6,629 bases of DNA from Gemmatimonadota bacterium (GTDB taxonomy: Bacteria > Latescibacterota > UBA2968 > UBA8231), in NCBI GenBank assembly GCA_026706505.1, contig JAPOYQ010000222.1, positions 1 to 6,629 on the forward strand, in the 5' to 3' direction. Each line of letters opens with the position of its first letter. Position 1 is the first letter of the stretch. Position numbers and translations under genes: made by a program. The notes under the pieces were generated by a model, which was not told where the DNA came from, searched no databases, and was given only the letters and a program-made list of their open reading frames with translations. This document shows, in pieces, positions 1 through 6,336 of the stretch.

Positions 1-237
1 CGCGTACACAATATCGGCAGCGTCGAGGCCTCCGAGATCCGCGTCGACGTCCGGCGCGGGCACCGGGTGGTTGAGCGCCGGATCATCGGGAAGCTCGAGG
101 CCCCCCTCGACCTCCACCCCCGCCGGGTGGCCGTGACCTTCGAAGAGGCCCGCACCGGCGACGTGATCGTCGTCGATCCCGAAGACCGGATCCCCGAGAT
201 CGCCGAGCACAACAACCGGCTGGTGCTGGCCCCCTGA
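1..237 (+). CDS. CARDB-like domain protein, C-terminal fragment
   Basis: The reading frame is open from the left edge to a TGA at 235-237, giving the last 78 residues of a protein that begins outside the window. It starts RVHNIGSVEASEIRVDV and ends with VDPEDRIPEIAEHNNRLVL. An N-x-G near the beginning of the strand pattern, a predicted beta-sandwich, and a final D-P-x-(x)-x-I-x-E-x-x-E-x-N-N block are typical of CARDB/DUF11-like Ig-fold domains. These are found in exported adhesion or surface proteins. The family call is from pattern memory only. No signal peptide or partner domain can be seen because the N-terminus is missing. It is convergent with the oxidoreductase gene, with 23 bases between the two stop codons and no convincing terminator hairpin there. 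Its role beyond being a probable extracellular beta-rich module is unknown. Confidence 0.6.
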   Translation, partial: RVHNIGSVEASEIRVDVRRGHRVVERRIIGKLEAPLDLHPRRVAVTFEEARTGDVIVVDPEDRIPEIAEHNNRLVLAP

Positions 238-260
238 CCGATTCGTCGCTGCCCCGCCTG

Positions 261-1343
261 CTATCCCATCCGCAACGCCCGATTCGCCAGCGGCAAATCC
301 ACCCGCCCATTACCCTGCCGATGCGACTCGCGCAAGCCAATGGCGATTTCCAGCGCCTCGCGCCCAAATTCCCCTGGACAAATTCGCTCTTCCTCCTCTT
401 CAATCGCCCGACAGACGCCCTCAATCGCATCGACCATGGACGAGCGCGGGTGCCACGGGTTGGGGAACTGCCGCTGGATCGGCTCGCCGGTCTCTGGGTG
501 CGCCCCCCACAGCTCGAATTGCGCGTGGGCGTTGCGCGTGACGATCATCCCGCGCTCGCCGATAAACTCCAAGGTCCACGCATGTCCCGAGCGGTCGGCA
601 CGGGAGTTCAAAAAGCCGCGCACTCCATTGGCGTAGGCAATGTAGCCCGAGCCGGATAAATCCCGGTCGGCCGCGGCCTGCTCGTCATCGTCCATCTCGC
701 CCACCACCCACTCGGCCGGTGCTTCGGCAAACAGCCGAAACAAGGCCAGCGTATGGCTTTGCAGATTCGACAGGCTGTGCGGGCAGTGGCAGACCATGGA
801 GCGCAGCCGACCAATCGCTCCGTCAGCTATGGCCTGCCGCGCATTGGTGTACCAGTTATACCAATTGAGATGGCAGGCAATGGACAGAATAGTGCCGCTC
901 GCCTTGCACGCCGCGATCATGGCGTCGGCCTCGGCCAAGGTGCGGCACATCGGCTTGGTGGCAAAAATCGCCCGCACCCCGGCCTCGGCTAGGCCGATGA
1001 CCACCTCGGCGCGCTCGTCGGGCCGCGTCGTCACCGCCACTACGTCGGGCCGCTCTTGGGCGACCAACTCGCGGTAGTCTTCGTACAGGGCATCCACCCC
1101 CCAGCGCTGGGCAAAGTCGTCCAACTTGGCCCGGTCCACGTCGGCCGCGCCGATCAGCTCAATGCTCCGCGCTTCGATCATGGCCGGGGCGTGTGCCCAC
1201 GGCCACGGATAGTGCGGCATCCCGATGTGTTCGTCGTCAATGGTGCTGCCCATCCGCCCGCAGCCGACCACTGCGCCGCGATACGTTCCGCGCGGCTGCG
1301 TCGCCGCAATCTGTTTGTAGGCCTTGTCCAATGGTTGTGCCAT
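261..1343 (-). CDS. Gfo/Idh/MocA family NAD(P)-dependent oxidoreductase
   Basis: This encodes a 360-residue protein, a usual length for the family, which oxidises or reduces sugars, inositols and related polyols in the cytoplasm. The N-terminal Rossmann fold is shown by AVVGCGRMG at residues 24-32 (GxGxxG) and by an acidic residue after the second strand (GAADVD, 65-70). The usual EKP motif appears as ATKPM at 128-132, so the lysine (K130) is kept but the glutamate is replaced by threonine. H197 in LQSHTLALFRLF fits the position of the catalytic histidine of the C-terminal domain. The aspartate normally four residues before it is an asparagine (N193). The frame stays open 39 codons further upstream, but the ATG at 1343 is chosen because AGGAGG lies six bases before it and because homology-like sequence begins after it. 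The gene is divergent from the sugar isomerase and shares its control region, so the two are probably related in pathway. The substrate cannot be told from sequence. Confidence 0.9.
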   Translation of the reverse strand: MAQPLDKAYKQIAATQPRGTYRGAVVGCGRMGSTIDDEHIGMPHYPWPWAHAPAMIEARSIELIGAADVDRAKLDDFAQRWGVDALYEDYRELVAQERPDVVAVTTRPDERAEVVIGLAEAGVRAIFATKPMCRTLAEADAMIAACKASGTILSIACHLNWYNWYTNARQAIADGAIGRLRSMVCHCPHSLSNLQSHTLALFRLFAEAPAEWVVGEMDDDEQAAADRDLSGSGYIAYANGVRGFLNSRADRSGHAWTLEFIGERGMIVTRNAHAQFELWGAHPETGEPIQRQFPNPWHPRSSMVDAIEGVCRAIEEEEERICPGEFGREALEIAIGLRESHRQGNGRVDLPLANRALRMG

Positions 1344-1349
1344 GCCGTG

Positions 1350-1355
1350 CCTCCT
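1350..1355 (-). promoter_or_regulatory. Ribosome binding site of the oxidoreductase
   Basis: On the minus strand the sequence reads AGGAGG, a perfect Shine-Dalgarno core, followed by six bases and then the ATG at 1343. This decides the start over upstream in-frame codons, which have no comparable site. Confidence 0.85.
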
Positions 1356-1365
1356 CTGTGTAAAA

Positions 1366-1394
1366 TTGCAAAAAGAGATTCGATTAAATACAAT
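1366..1394 (+). promoter_or_regulatory. Putative sigma70-type promoter of the sugar isomerase operon
   Basis: TTGCAA at 1366-1371 (4 of 6 to TTGACA) and TACAAT at 1389-1394 (5 of 6 to TATAAT) are separated by exactly 17 bases. They sit in the only clearly AT-rich stretch of the left half of the window. Transcription would begin near 1400, giving an untranslated leader of about 80 bases before the ATG at 1481. The call rests on consensus match and position between divergent genes, and no start-site data are available. Confidence 0.5.
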
Positions 1395-1403
1395 TGATAC
1401 AAT
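1388..1403. repeat. Direct repeat ATACAAT-TG-ATACAAT, possible operator
   Basis: ATACAAT occurs at 1388-1394 and again at 1397-1403, a nine-base period. The first copy overlaps the predicted -10 box, and the second covers the expected transcription start. The inner TTGATACAA (1394-1402) is also a near-palindrome (TTG-ATA-CAA). It resembles the TTGTATACAA-like sites bound by some GntR-family regulators of sugar-acid genes. A repressor bound here would block the rightward promoter and could also affect the divergent gene. This is an inference from position and pattern, and no regulator gene is in the window. Confidence 0.3.
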
Positions 1404-1412
1404 AAGATGTGT

Positions 1413-1441
1413 GCTTTGCTTCCTCCTACCAAGGAAGAAGC
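1413..1441 (+). promoter_or_regulatory. Bulged hairpin in the isomerase leader
   Basis: GCTT (1413-1416) pairs with AAGC (1438-1441), and CTTCCT (1419-1424) pairs with AGGAAG (1432-1437). That makes ten base pairs with a two-base bulge (TG) on the 5' side and a seven-base loop. It would form near the start of the predicted mRNA, about 40 bases before the ATG. No U-run follows it, so it is not a standard terminator. It may stabilise the mRNA, bind a regulator, or be chance. Confidence 0.35.
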
Positions 1442-1480
1442 CTCCCATGTATGTCGGCATCCAGCAATTTAATTTGAGTT

Positions 1481-2311
1481 ATGCGCCTTGCCTTTTACAC
1501 CTATAGCTACACCGACCGGCTTGAAATGCCGCTCGAGCCGGCACTGGAAAAAATCGCCGCTACTGGCTACGACGGCATAGACATCTCGGGAACCCACGGG
1601 CCGTCGGCGGATCCGCGCTCAGTGACGCCCGAGTTGCGCGCGCAGACGCGGAGCATTGCCGAGCGGCTGGGCCTCACCATCGAAGCCGTCATCACCCACG
1701 CCAATCTCGCCAACTCGCTCTTTACCGACGAACCGCTCGACCTCAAGGGGTCGGTCGATTTGGCCGTGGACGTCGGCGCACCGCTCGTCGTCTTCCACAT
1801 GGGCGGTCCCAAGGACGATGCCGCTCAGCAGGCCGAAGCTTGGCGGCGAGTGGTCGCCTATCTGCAAGACGCGCTTGCCTACGCAGAGCCGCGCAACGTG
1901 CAGTTAGCAGTCGATGGCGTATGGGCCGGTTGGCTCACCGATACCCCCGAGCGCTTCTTGGAGCTGCACGACGAGGTCGGCAGCGCGTCCTTTGGCATCA
2001 ATTTCGATCCGTGCTATCTGACGCTCCTCGGCTTGGACCCGGTCGCGGTCGCCCACCACTGGCAGGGGCGCATTGTGCATGCCCACCTCAAGGACCACAT
2101 CGGCACCTATCCCGACTGGGACCACAAAATCCCCGGCCATGGAAGCCTCGACTATCCGCTCATCGTGCAGGGGCTCCGGGACATCGGCTTTGCCGAAGCT
2201 ATGGCGATAGAGACGTTTGTCACCATGGATTTCGACGAATCCTGCGCGGTCGGCTACGCGGCGTTGGCACCAGCACTGAGCAAGGACCGCTCTCCAGCGC
2301 GGCGACGATGA
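1481..2311 (+). CDS. TIM-barrel sugar (phosphate) isomerase/epimerase
   Basis: This is a 276-residue protein of the xylose isomerase-like TIM barrel family (AP endonuclease 2 superfamily). The family interconverts ketoses or epimers, usually with one divalent metal ion. The barrel starts with MRLAFYTYSY, and GYDGIDISG at 29-37 is the typical second strand. Likely metal ligands are D145 (LAVDG, where many members have Glu), D176 (NFDPCY), H202 in HAHLKDH and E244 (AIETF). The GHGSLDY at 219-225 matches the conserved G-x-G-x-x-D before the last strands. The ATG at 1481 is used because the frame is closed by a TGA just upstream and the first strand begins directly. Its ribosome site is weak (only a GAG very close to the ATG). 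It is the first gene of the rightward operon, and its stop overlaps a downstream ATG as ATGA. Metal-site identification is by motif only, and the substrate is unknown. Confidence 0.88.
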   Translation: MRLAFYTYSYTDRLEMPLEPALEKIAATGYDGIDISGTHGPSADPRSVTPELRAQTRSIAERLGLTIEAVITHANLANSLFTDEPLDLKGSVDLAVDVGAPLVVFHMGGPKDDAAQQAEAWRRVVAYLQDALAYAEPRNVQLAVDGVWAGWLTDTPERFLELHDEVGSASFGINFDPCYLTLLGLDPVAVAHHWQGRIVHAHLKDHIGTYPDWDHKIPGHGSLDYPLIVQGLRDIGFAEAMAIETFVTMDFDESCAVGYAALAPALSKDRSPARRR

Positions 2312-2379
2312 ACACCTCCCACCCTTTCTTCGACATTGCCCGCATTGACGATCCCCCGGCCCTACGGCTCAGCGATTGA
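2308..2379 (+). CDS. Possible 23-residue leader or remnant ORF
   Basis: The isomerase stop codon overlaps an ATG in the arrangement ATGA. From that ATG a 23-codon frame runs to the TGA at 2377-2379, encoding MNTSHPFFDIARIDDPPALR plus LSD. ATGA overlaps usually mark translationally coupled genes, but no good Shine-Dalgarno sequence precedes this ATG and the peptide matches no family that I recognise. It fills most of the 94-base gap before the dehydrogenase. It may be a small coupled peptide, the surviving N-terminus of a lost gene, or chance, and chance is a serious possibility. Confidence 0.22.
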   Translation: MNTSHPFFDIARIDDPPALRLSD

Positions 2380-2389
2380 TTTTTAACAG

Positions 2390-2397
2390 AAGGAGAG
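2390..2397 (+). promoter_or_regulatory. Ribosome binding site deciding the TTG start of the SDR
   Basis: AAGGAGAGG lies at 2390-2398 with seven bases to the TTG at 2406. An alternative in-frame TTG at 2376 lies upstream of this purine tract and would add ten basic residues that are not typical of an SDR N-terminus, so 2406 is preferred. Confidence 0.75.
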
Positions 2398-2405
2398 GCA
2401 TCACC

Positions 2406-3224
2406 TTGACTACTTTTGACTTCCACGGCAAAAAGGCCGTGGCGACCGGCGCTGGCGGTGCCATTGGCGGCGAGATCGCCCGCGGCCTTGCCCGAGCTGG
2501 CGCTGAAGTGGCGATCTGGGACATTTCTCCAGAGGCGGCCCGCGCCAAAGCCGACGAGATCAACCAAGATTTTCCAAACAAGATCCTCCCCGTCAAGTGC
2601 AACGTCGTCAGCAAAGACAGCGTCGAGGCTGCGCTCGCGGAGACCATTGAGCACTTTGGCACTATCGACTTTCTGCTCAACGGGGCCGGTGGCAGCCACA
2701 AGGATACCACCACTTCCCCGGAACTCGAGTTCTTTGATATTGATCCAGAAGCGGTCAGGATGGTGATGGACCTCAACTATCTAAGCGCCGTCCTGCCCTC
2801 GCAGGCTGTGGGCCGCGTCTTTGCTGCTAAAGGCGATGGAGCCGTTGTCAATATCACCTCCATCGGCGGAGGGCTGCCGCTGTCGCGGGCCTTGGCGTAT
2901 TCCAATGGCAAGGCTGCGGCCGATAGTTTCACCCGCTGGCTAGCCGTGCACATGGCCACGACCTATGCGCCCAAAATCCGCGTCAATGCCGTGGCCCCGG
3001 GCTTTATGATTACCGCGCAAAACCGCTTCCTGCTCCTCGACGAAGCAAGCGGCGAGCTGACCGATCGCGGCCAGACCATTCTCAAAAACGTCCCCATGAC
3101 CCGCTTTGGCGACCCGCACGAAGTCGTCGGCGCGGCCCTGTGGCTCTTTTCGGACGCAGCCACATTTGTCACCGGTGCCATCGTGCCCATCGATGGCGGC
3201 TTTTCCGCATTTTGCGGCGTATAG
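2406..3224 (+). CDS. SDR oxidoreductase, possible D-mannonate (fructuronate) oxidoreductase
   Basis: This is a 272-residue classical short-chain dehydrogenase/reductase, cytoplasmic and NAD(P)-dependent. TGAGGAIGG at 14-22 is the cofactor glycine motif, and D39 after the second strand suggests an NAD preference. NGAGG (92-96) replaces the usual NAAG, N124 is the structural or catalytic asparagine, S152 lies in ITSIGG, and Y165-x-x-x-K169 completes the catalytic set. The C-terminal part, with [10 protein letters not shown] (201-210), PMTRFGDP (230-237) and [16 protein letters not shown] (254-269), closely recalls the Bacillus YjmF-type SDRs annotated as D-mannonate oxidoreductase in uronate catabolism. 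That likeness is from memory. The TTG start is set by the preceding Shine-Dalgarno tract. It lies between the sugar isomerase and fhs on the same strand. General SDR assignment is near certain, but the substrate is not. Confidence 0.92.
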   Translation: MTTFDFHGKKAVATGAGGAIGGEIARGLARAGAEVAIWDISPEAARAKADEINQDFPNKILPVKCNVVSKDSVEAALAETIEHFGTIDFLLNGAGGSHKDTTTSPELEFFDIDPEAVRMVMDLNYLSAVLPSQAVGRVFAAKGDGAVVNITSIGGGLPLSRALAYSNGKAAADSFTRWLAVHMATTYAPKIRVNAVAPGFMITAQNRFLLLDEASGELTDRGQTILKNVPMTRFGDPHEVVGAALWLFSDAATFVTGAIVPIDGGFSAFCGV

Positions 3225-3241
3225 GCCGACCTATTCAAATC

Positions 3242-3246
3242 AGGAG
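3242..3246 (+). promoter_or_regulatory. Ribosome binding site deciding the TTG start of fhs
   Basis: AGGAG is followed by six bases and then TTG at 3253. The frame is open far upstream into the SDR gene, so this site together with the normal family length fixes the start. Confidence 0.8.
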
Positions 3247-3252
3247 TTCACT

Positions 3253-4926
3253 TTGCTACCCGATATCGAAATCGCCCGCCAGACCTCCCTCCGCCCCATC
3301 GACGACGTGGCCGCCCAGCTCGGGATCGGCTCCGAACACCTCGAACACTACGGCCGCGTCAAGGCCAAGATCTCGCAGGAGTTCTGCCAGCAGCTCGAAG
3401 ACGCACCTACTACCGGCAAGCTAATCCTCGTCTCGGCCATCAACCCGACTCCGGCGGGCGAGGGCAAAACCACCACTACCATCGGCTTAGGCGACGCGCT
3501 CAACCGCATTGGCAAGCGCGCCACCGTCTGTCTGCGGGAACCTTCGCTGGGGCCTTGCTTCGGTATGAAGGGCGGCGGCGCGGGCGGCGGCTATGCTCAG
3601 GTGGCGCCGATGGAGGACATCAACCTGCACTTTACTGGCGACATCCACGCGGTCTCCGCCGCGCACAACCTACTCGCCGCGGCCCTCGACAACTACATCC
3701 ACCACGGCAATGTGCGCCGCATTGATCACCGCCGCATCGTCTGGAACCGCGTCCTCGACATAAACGACCGGGCACTGCGCGATATCGTCATCGGGCTAGG
3801 GGGGACCGCCAACTCCTTTCCGCGCCAATCGGGATTCGACATTGCCGTCGCCTCAGAGGTCATGGCCATCCTCTGCCTGTCTGAATCGCGGGCCGAGCTC
3901 AAAGAGCGGCTTGGCCGGGTCGTCGTGGCCCAGACCCGCTCCCGCGAGACTGTTCGCGCTGCGGACCTAGCAGTCCACGGAGCCATGGCAGTGCTGCTCA
4001 AGGACGCCTGCCAGCCCAACTTGGTGCAAACCCTAGAGGGCAACCCAGCGTTAGTCCACGGCGGCCCTTTTGCCAATATCGCCCACGGCTGCAACTCCAT
4101 CGCCGCCACCCGCTTGAGCACGCGCCTGTCTGAATACACCATCACCGAGGCTGGCTTTGGCGCGGACTTGGGCGCGGAGAAATTCGCCAACATCAAGTGC
4201 CGCCAGAGCGGCCTAGCTCCCGACCTCGTGGTATTGGTAGCCACGGTGCGCGCGCTCAAATTTCACGGCGGTGCCGCACTCAAAAGCATCGCCAAACCCA
4301 ATGTCGGAGCGGTTGAAAGGGGCGTTGAAAACCTCAAGAAGCACATCGAAAACATCCGCCTCTTCGGCTTGCCCGTCGTCGTCGCCGTCAACGCCTTTGC
4401 CACGGATACCGACGCTGAGATCCAGTGCATCCGCGACAAGTGCGCGCACCTTGGCGTTGAGATCGTGCCCGCGCATCACCACGCCCTCGGCGGCGCGGGT
4501 GCCGAAGACCTCGCCCGCACCGTGGTGCAGGTGGCCGAAAACACGCAGAGCGACTTCCGGCTGCTCTATCCCGACGACATGCGGCTTTGGGACAAGGTCC
4601 GCACCGTCGCCCAAGCGATCTACGGCGCCGATGACATCATGGGGGACAAGATGCTGCGGAGTAAGTTCAGGCGGCTGGAGGACGAAGGTTACGGCAACCT
4701 GCCCGTCTGCATCGCCAAGACCCAGTACTCGCTCTCGACCGATCCCGGGCTCAAGGGACGGCCGCACGGCTTCGACGTGCCGATCCGCGACGTCAAGGTC
4801 TCGGCTGGGGCTGGCTTTTTGGTGGTGCTGACGGGCGATATTATGACCATGCCCGGCCTGCCGAAGAAACCCTCGGCCGAGTCGATTGACCTCGACGAAG
4901 CAGGGCAGATCAAGGGGCTATTCTAA
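3253..4926 (+). CDS. fhs: Formate-tetrahydrofolate ligase (10-formyl-THF synthetase)
   Basis: This is a 557-residue cytoplasmic enzyme, the usual bacterial length, which joins formate to tetrahydrofolate with ATP to give 10-formyl-THF for C1 metabolism. The P-loop-like TPAGEGKTT is at 66-74. Both family signatures are present: [11 protein letters not shown] at 104-114 and [12 protein letters not shown] at 329-340. The N-terminus ([17 protein letters not shown]) and the C-terminus ([16 protein letters not shown], then GLF) are also typical, so the protein looks complete and active. The start is TTG at 3253, after AGGAG. Longer versions would read through the SDR gene in another frame. It begins 28 bases after the SDR stop, so it is very probably co-transcribed with the sugar genes. 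That is an unusual place for fhs, which often stands alone or beside folD or other C1 genes. The context suggests that formate or a C1 unit is produced by the upstream pathway, but this is inference. Confidence 0.97.
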   Translation: MLPDIEIARQTSLRPIDDVAAQLGIGSEHLEHYGRVKAKISQEFCQQLEDAPTTGKLILVSAINPTPAGEGKTTTTIGLGDALNRIGKRATVCLREPSLGPCFGMKGGGAGGGYAQVAPMEDINLHFTGDIHAVSAAHNLLAAALDNYIHHGNVRRIDHRRIVWNRVLDINDRALRDIVIGLGGTANSFPRQSGFDIAVASEVMAILCLSESRAELKERLGRVVVAQTRSRETVRAADLAVHGAMAVLLKDACQPNLVQTLEGNPALVHGGPFANIAHGCNSIAATRLSTRLSEYTITEAGFGADLGAEKFANIKCRQSGLAPDLVVLVATVRALKFHGGAALKSIAKPNVGAVERGVENLKKHIENIRLFGLPVVVAVNAFATDTDAEIQCIRDKCAHLGVEIVPAHHHALGGAGAEDLARTVVQVAENTQSDFRLLYPDDMRLWDKVRTVAQAIYGADDIMGDKMLRSKFRRLEDEGYGNLPVCIAKTQYSLSTDPGLKGRPHGFDVPIRDVKVSAGAGFLVVLTGDIMTMPGLPKKPSAESIDLDEAGQIKGLF

Positions 4927-4966
4927 GAGGGATCGACAACCCGCAAACTATACAGGACGACGCACC

Positions 4967-6331
4967 ATGTCATTATCAAGGCGACTCGAATCGTGCTCTC
5001 TCGAACGCATTACCAAAATGAAAGACGTGGTAGTGCAGGAGATCGATAGGATTGACCATCAGCTAGTCGAAGGAGAAAAAGAACTCGACGAAATGATCGA
5101 AAAGGTCGAAACGGTCAGTTTGAACAAACGGCACGGCCAATACGAATTGAGTCTGGATAAAGCGGAAGCGCAGATCACCAGATTGAACGACGAAAAAGAG
5201 AAATTGCAGGACAAGGTCCGGATCATTGAGCAGGCGCGGCAAAAGAAACACCTGATGGACGAACAGGCCAGAGTACTGGGCAGCGCCGCACGGGTGCGAG
5301 CCAAAGACCTGATCATCTTTTTTCTCATTCTTTTTCTAATCGCAATTTTGGCCGTCGACTTCCTTGGCGTAGGAGCTACAGGTAGTGGTGCCATTGCAAA
5401 AGCCGAAGTAGTAGAAGGCAGAATACATCGAATAAACGTTTTGAACGGGGGACAAGGGTATGAGCGGGTGAACATTCACATAGTGGATGCGGTTGGATCT
5501 GGTGCTCTTGTTTCTGGACAGGTAGTTGAGGGCAAACTAACACAAGCGGACGTCATCCACCTCGGGGAGCACTACGAAAATCCCGTTGTGGAAATAGAAC
5601 CTCATTTTTCCGTTGGCACGTTGTGGATATTCTGGATCATAGACGTGATCTGCTGCACCCTTTTCATGGCCAACTTCTTTTTTGAGCACCGGCTTGCCGC
5701 TTCCAAAAAGTGGTATTGGAAAAACAACTGGATAGACTTCATAACGTCCATTCCGCTGCCCCCGGTACAGGTCATCGCCGCGTCCGGCGACATAGGTATC
5801 GTTCGCCTAGGGCGGCTGCTCAGGGCCGTGCGAATTTTACGGGCGCTGCGATTATTTCGCATCGCACTGTTTTTCTGGCGAGGCATGGATCACTTGAGCA
5901 CCACGTTGGACGTGCGGCTGCTCAAGCGGTCTCTGCTGTACGGCTTGTTATCGCTCGTGTTTGGGGCCTTCATTTTCATGGGCTTGGAGCGCATGGAGTC
6001 TGGTTCGGGATTCGGGGCGAGTCTCTGGTGGAGCTTTACGACGCTGGTCACCGGCGGATACGCCGACATCCACAATCCCGAGACGGCTTCGGGCAAAATC
6101 CTCACCGTTTTTCTGGTGATTACGGGTATGGTGCTGGTGGGTGTCTTTACGGCGACGCTGACGAGCATCCTCGTAAGCGATGAGGAATCCTTGAAGGTTG
6201 AGGAGCTAGAAGAACAGGTCGAGATGGTAACGAAAATTCAAGAAGACGTAAAAAACACTAACGAGCGACTAGACAGGCTGGAAGAGACTATCCGCGAAAT
6301 CCGGGACGCCGTAAAGACGCCGGAGAACTAG
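4967..6331 (+). CDS. Six-TM voltage-gated-type cation channel with beta-repeat insert in the S1-S2 loop
   Basis: This is a 454-residue membrane protein. Residues about 10-105 are charged and heptad-rich, probably a cytoplasmic coiled coil. S1 is about 114-135. An extracytoplasmic insert follows at 136-214, with two GSGA repeats. S2 is about 217-240 (with D226). S3 is about 254-271 (D257 in NWIDFITSIP). S4 is 278-299, with arginine at every third position (R280 to R298, seven in all). S5 is 318-341, the pore helix is 350-360, and S6 is 376-403. A second coiled coil at about 405-450 could hold a tetramer together. The filter region is TLVTGGYADIHNP, not TVGYGD, so potassium selectivity is not assured. 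The ATG at 4967 is chosen because AGGA stands nine bases before it, and longer versions overlap fhs. It starts 40 bases after fhs and may be read through from it. Composition changes sharply at the gene start. Family call is firm, but ion, gating stimulus and role are unknown. Confidence 0.88.
   Translation: MSLSRRLESCSLERITKMKDVVVQEIDRIDHQLVEGEKELDEMIEKVETVSLNKRHGQYELSLDKAEAQITRLNDEKEKLQDKVRIIEQARQKKHLMDEQARVLGSAARVRAKDLIIFFLILFLIAILAVDFLGVGATGSGAIAKAEVVEGRIHRINVLNGGQGYERVNIHIVDAVGSGALVSGQVVEGKLTQADVIHLGEHYENPVVEIEPHFSVGTLWIFWIIDVICCTLFMANFFFEHRLAASKKWYWKNNWIDFITSIPLPPVQVIAASGDIGIVRLGRLLRAVRILRALRLFRIALFFWRGMDHLSTTLDVRLLKRSLLYGLLSLVFGAFIFMGLERMESGSGFGASLWWSFTTLVTGGYADIHNPETASGKILTVFLVITGMVLVGVFTATLTSILVSDEESLKVEELEEQVEMVTKIQEDVKNTNERLDRLEETIREIRDAVKTPEN
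5381..5608 (+). repeat. Two tandem 38-residue GSGA...GxGY repeats within the channel
   Basis: Repeat 1 is residues 139-176 and repeat 2 is residues 177-214, each 114 bases long. Aligned without gaps they share 13 of 38 residues by hand count, including GSGA at positions 1-4, VVEG at 10-13 and Y-E at 27-28. Repeat 1 keeps the full G-G-x-G-Y form and repeat 2 has L-G-E-H-Y. The pattern G-(S/T)-G-A, then strand-G-turn-strand, then N-G-G-x-G-Y recalls repeats seen in phage structural proteins and secreted beta-rich proteins of environmental bacteria. In the channel topology it would lie on the outer face, between S1 and S2. Confidence 0.75.
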
Positions 6332-6336
6332 CGGCT

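Noticed and set aside
238..260. Terminator between the convergent CARDB-like and oxidoreductase genes
   Set aside because: No inverted repeat or T-run is visible in the 23 bases.
1365..1393. Leftward promoter TTGTAT-17-TGCAAT for the oxidoreductase
   Set aside because: Both boxes match the consensus poorly (4 of 6 each) and the implied leader is very short. A leftward promoter must exist in this gap, but I cannot place it with confidence.
1344..1460. N-terminal extension of the oxidoreductase by 39 residues
   Set aside because: It would cover the AT-rich control region, has an unlikely composition, and the perfect AGGAGG at 1350-1355 serves the ATG at 1343.
1840..2307. Long plus-strand frame overlapping the isomerase in another frame
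   Set aside because: Its product is rich in Arg, Ala and Pro, as expected for an off-frame reading of GC-rich coding DNA. Only its last 23 codons, after the ATGA overlap, deserve mention.
2220..2699. Minus-strand open frame across the isomerase-SDR junction
   Set aside because: It lies opposite two well-supported genes, has no ribosome binding site and no recognisable fold.
4213..4767. Long minus-strand open frame opposite fhs
   Set aside because: It is a shadow of a certain gene in GC-rich DNA. The plus strand encodes intact ligase motifs throughout, and the minus-strand product shows no recognisable domain.
4927..4966. Separate promoter or terminator between fhs and the channel
   Set aside because: The 40 bases hold a ribosome site (AGGA 4954-4957) but no convincing -35/-10 pair or hairpin. 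Whether the channel is in the operon stays open.
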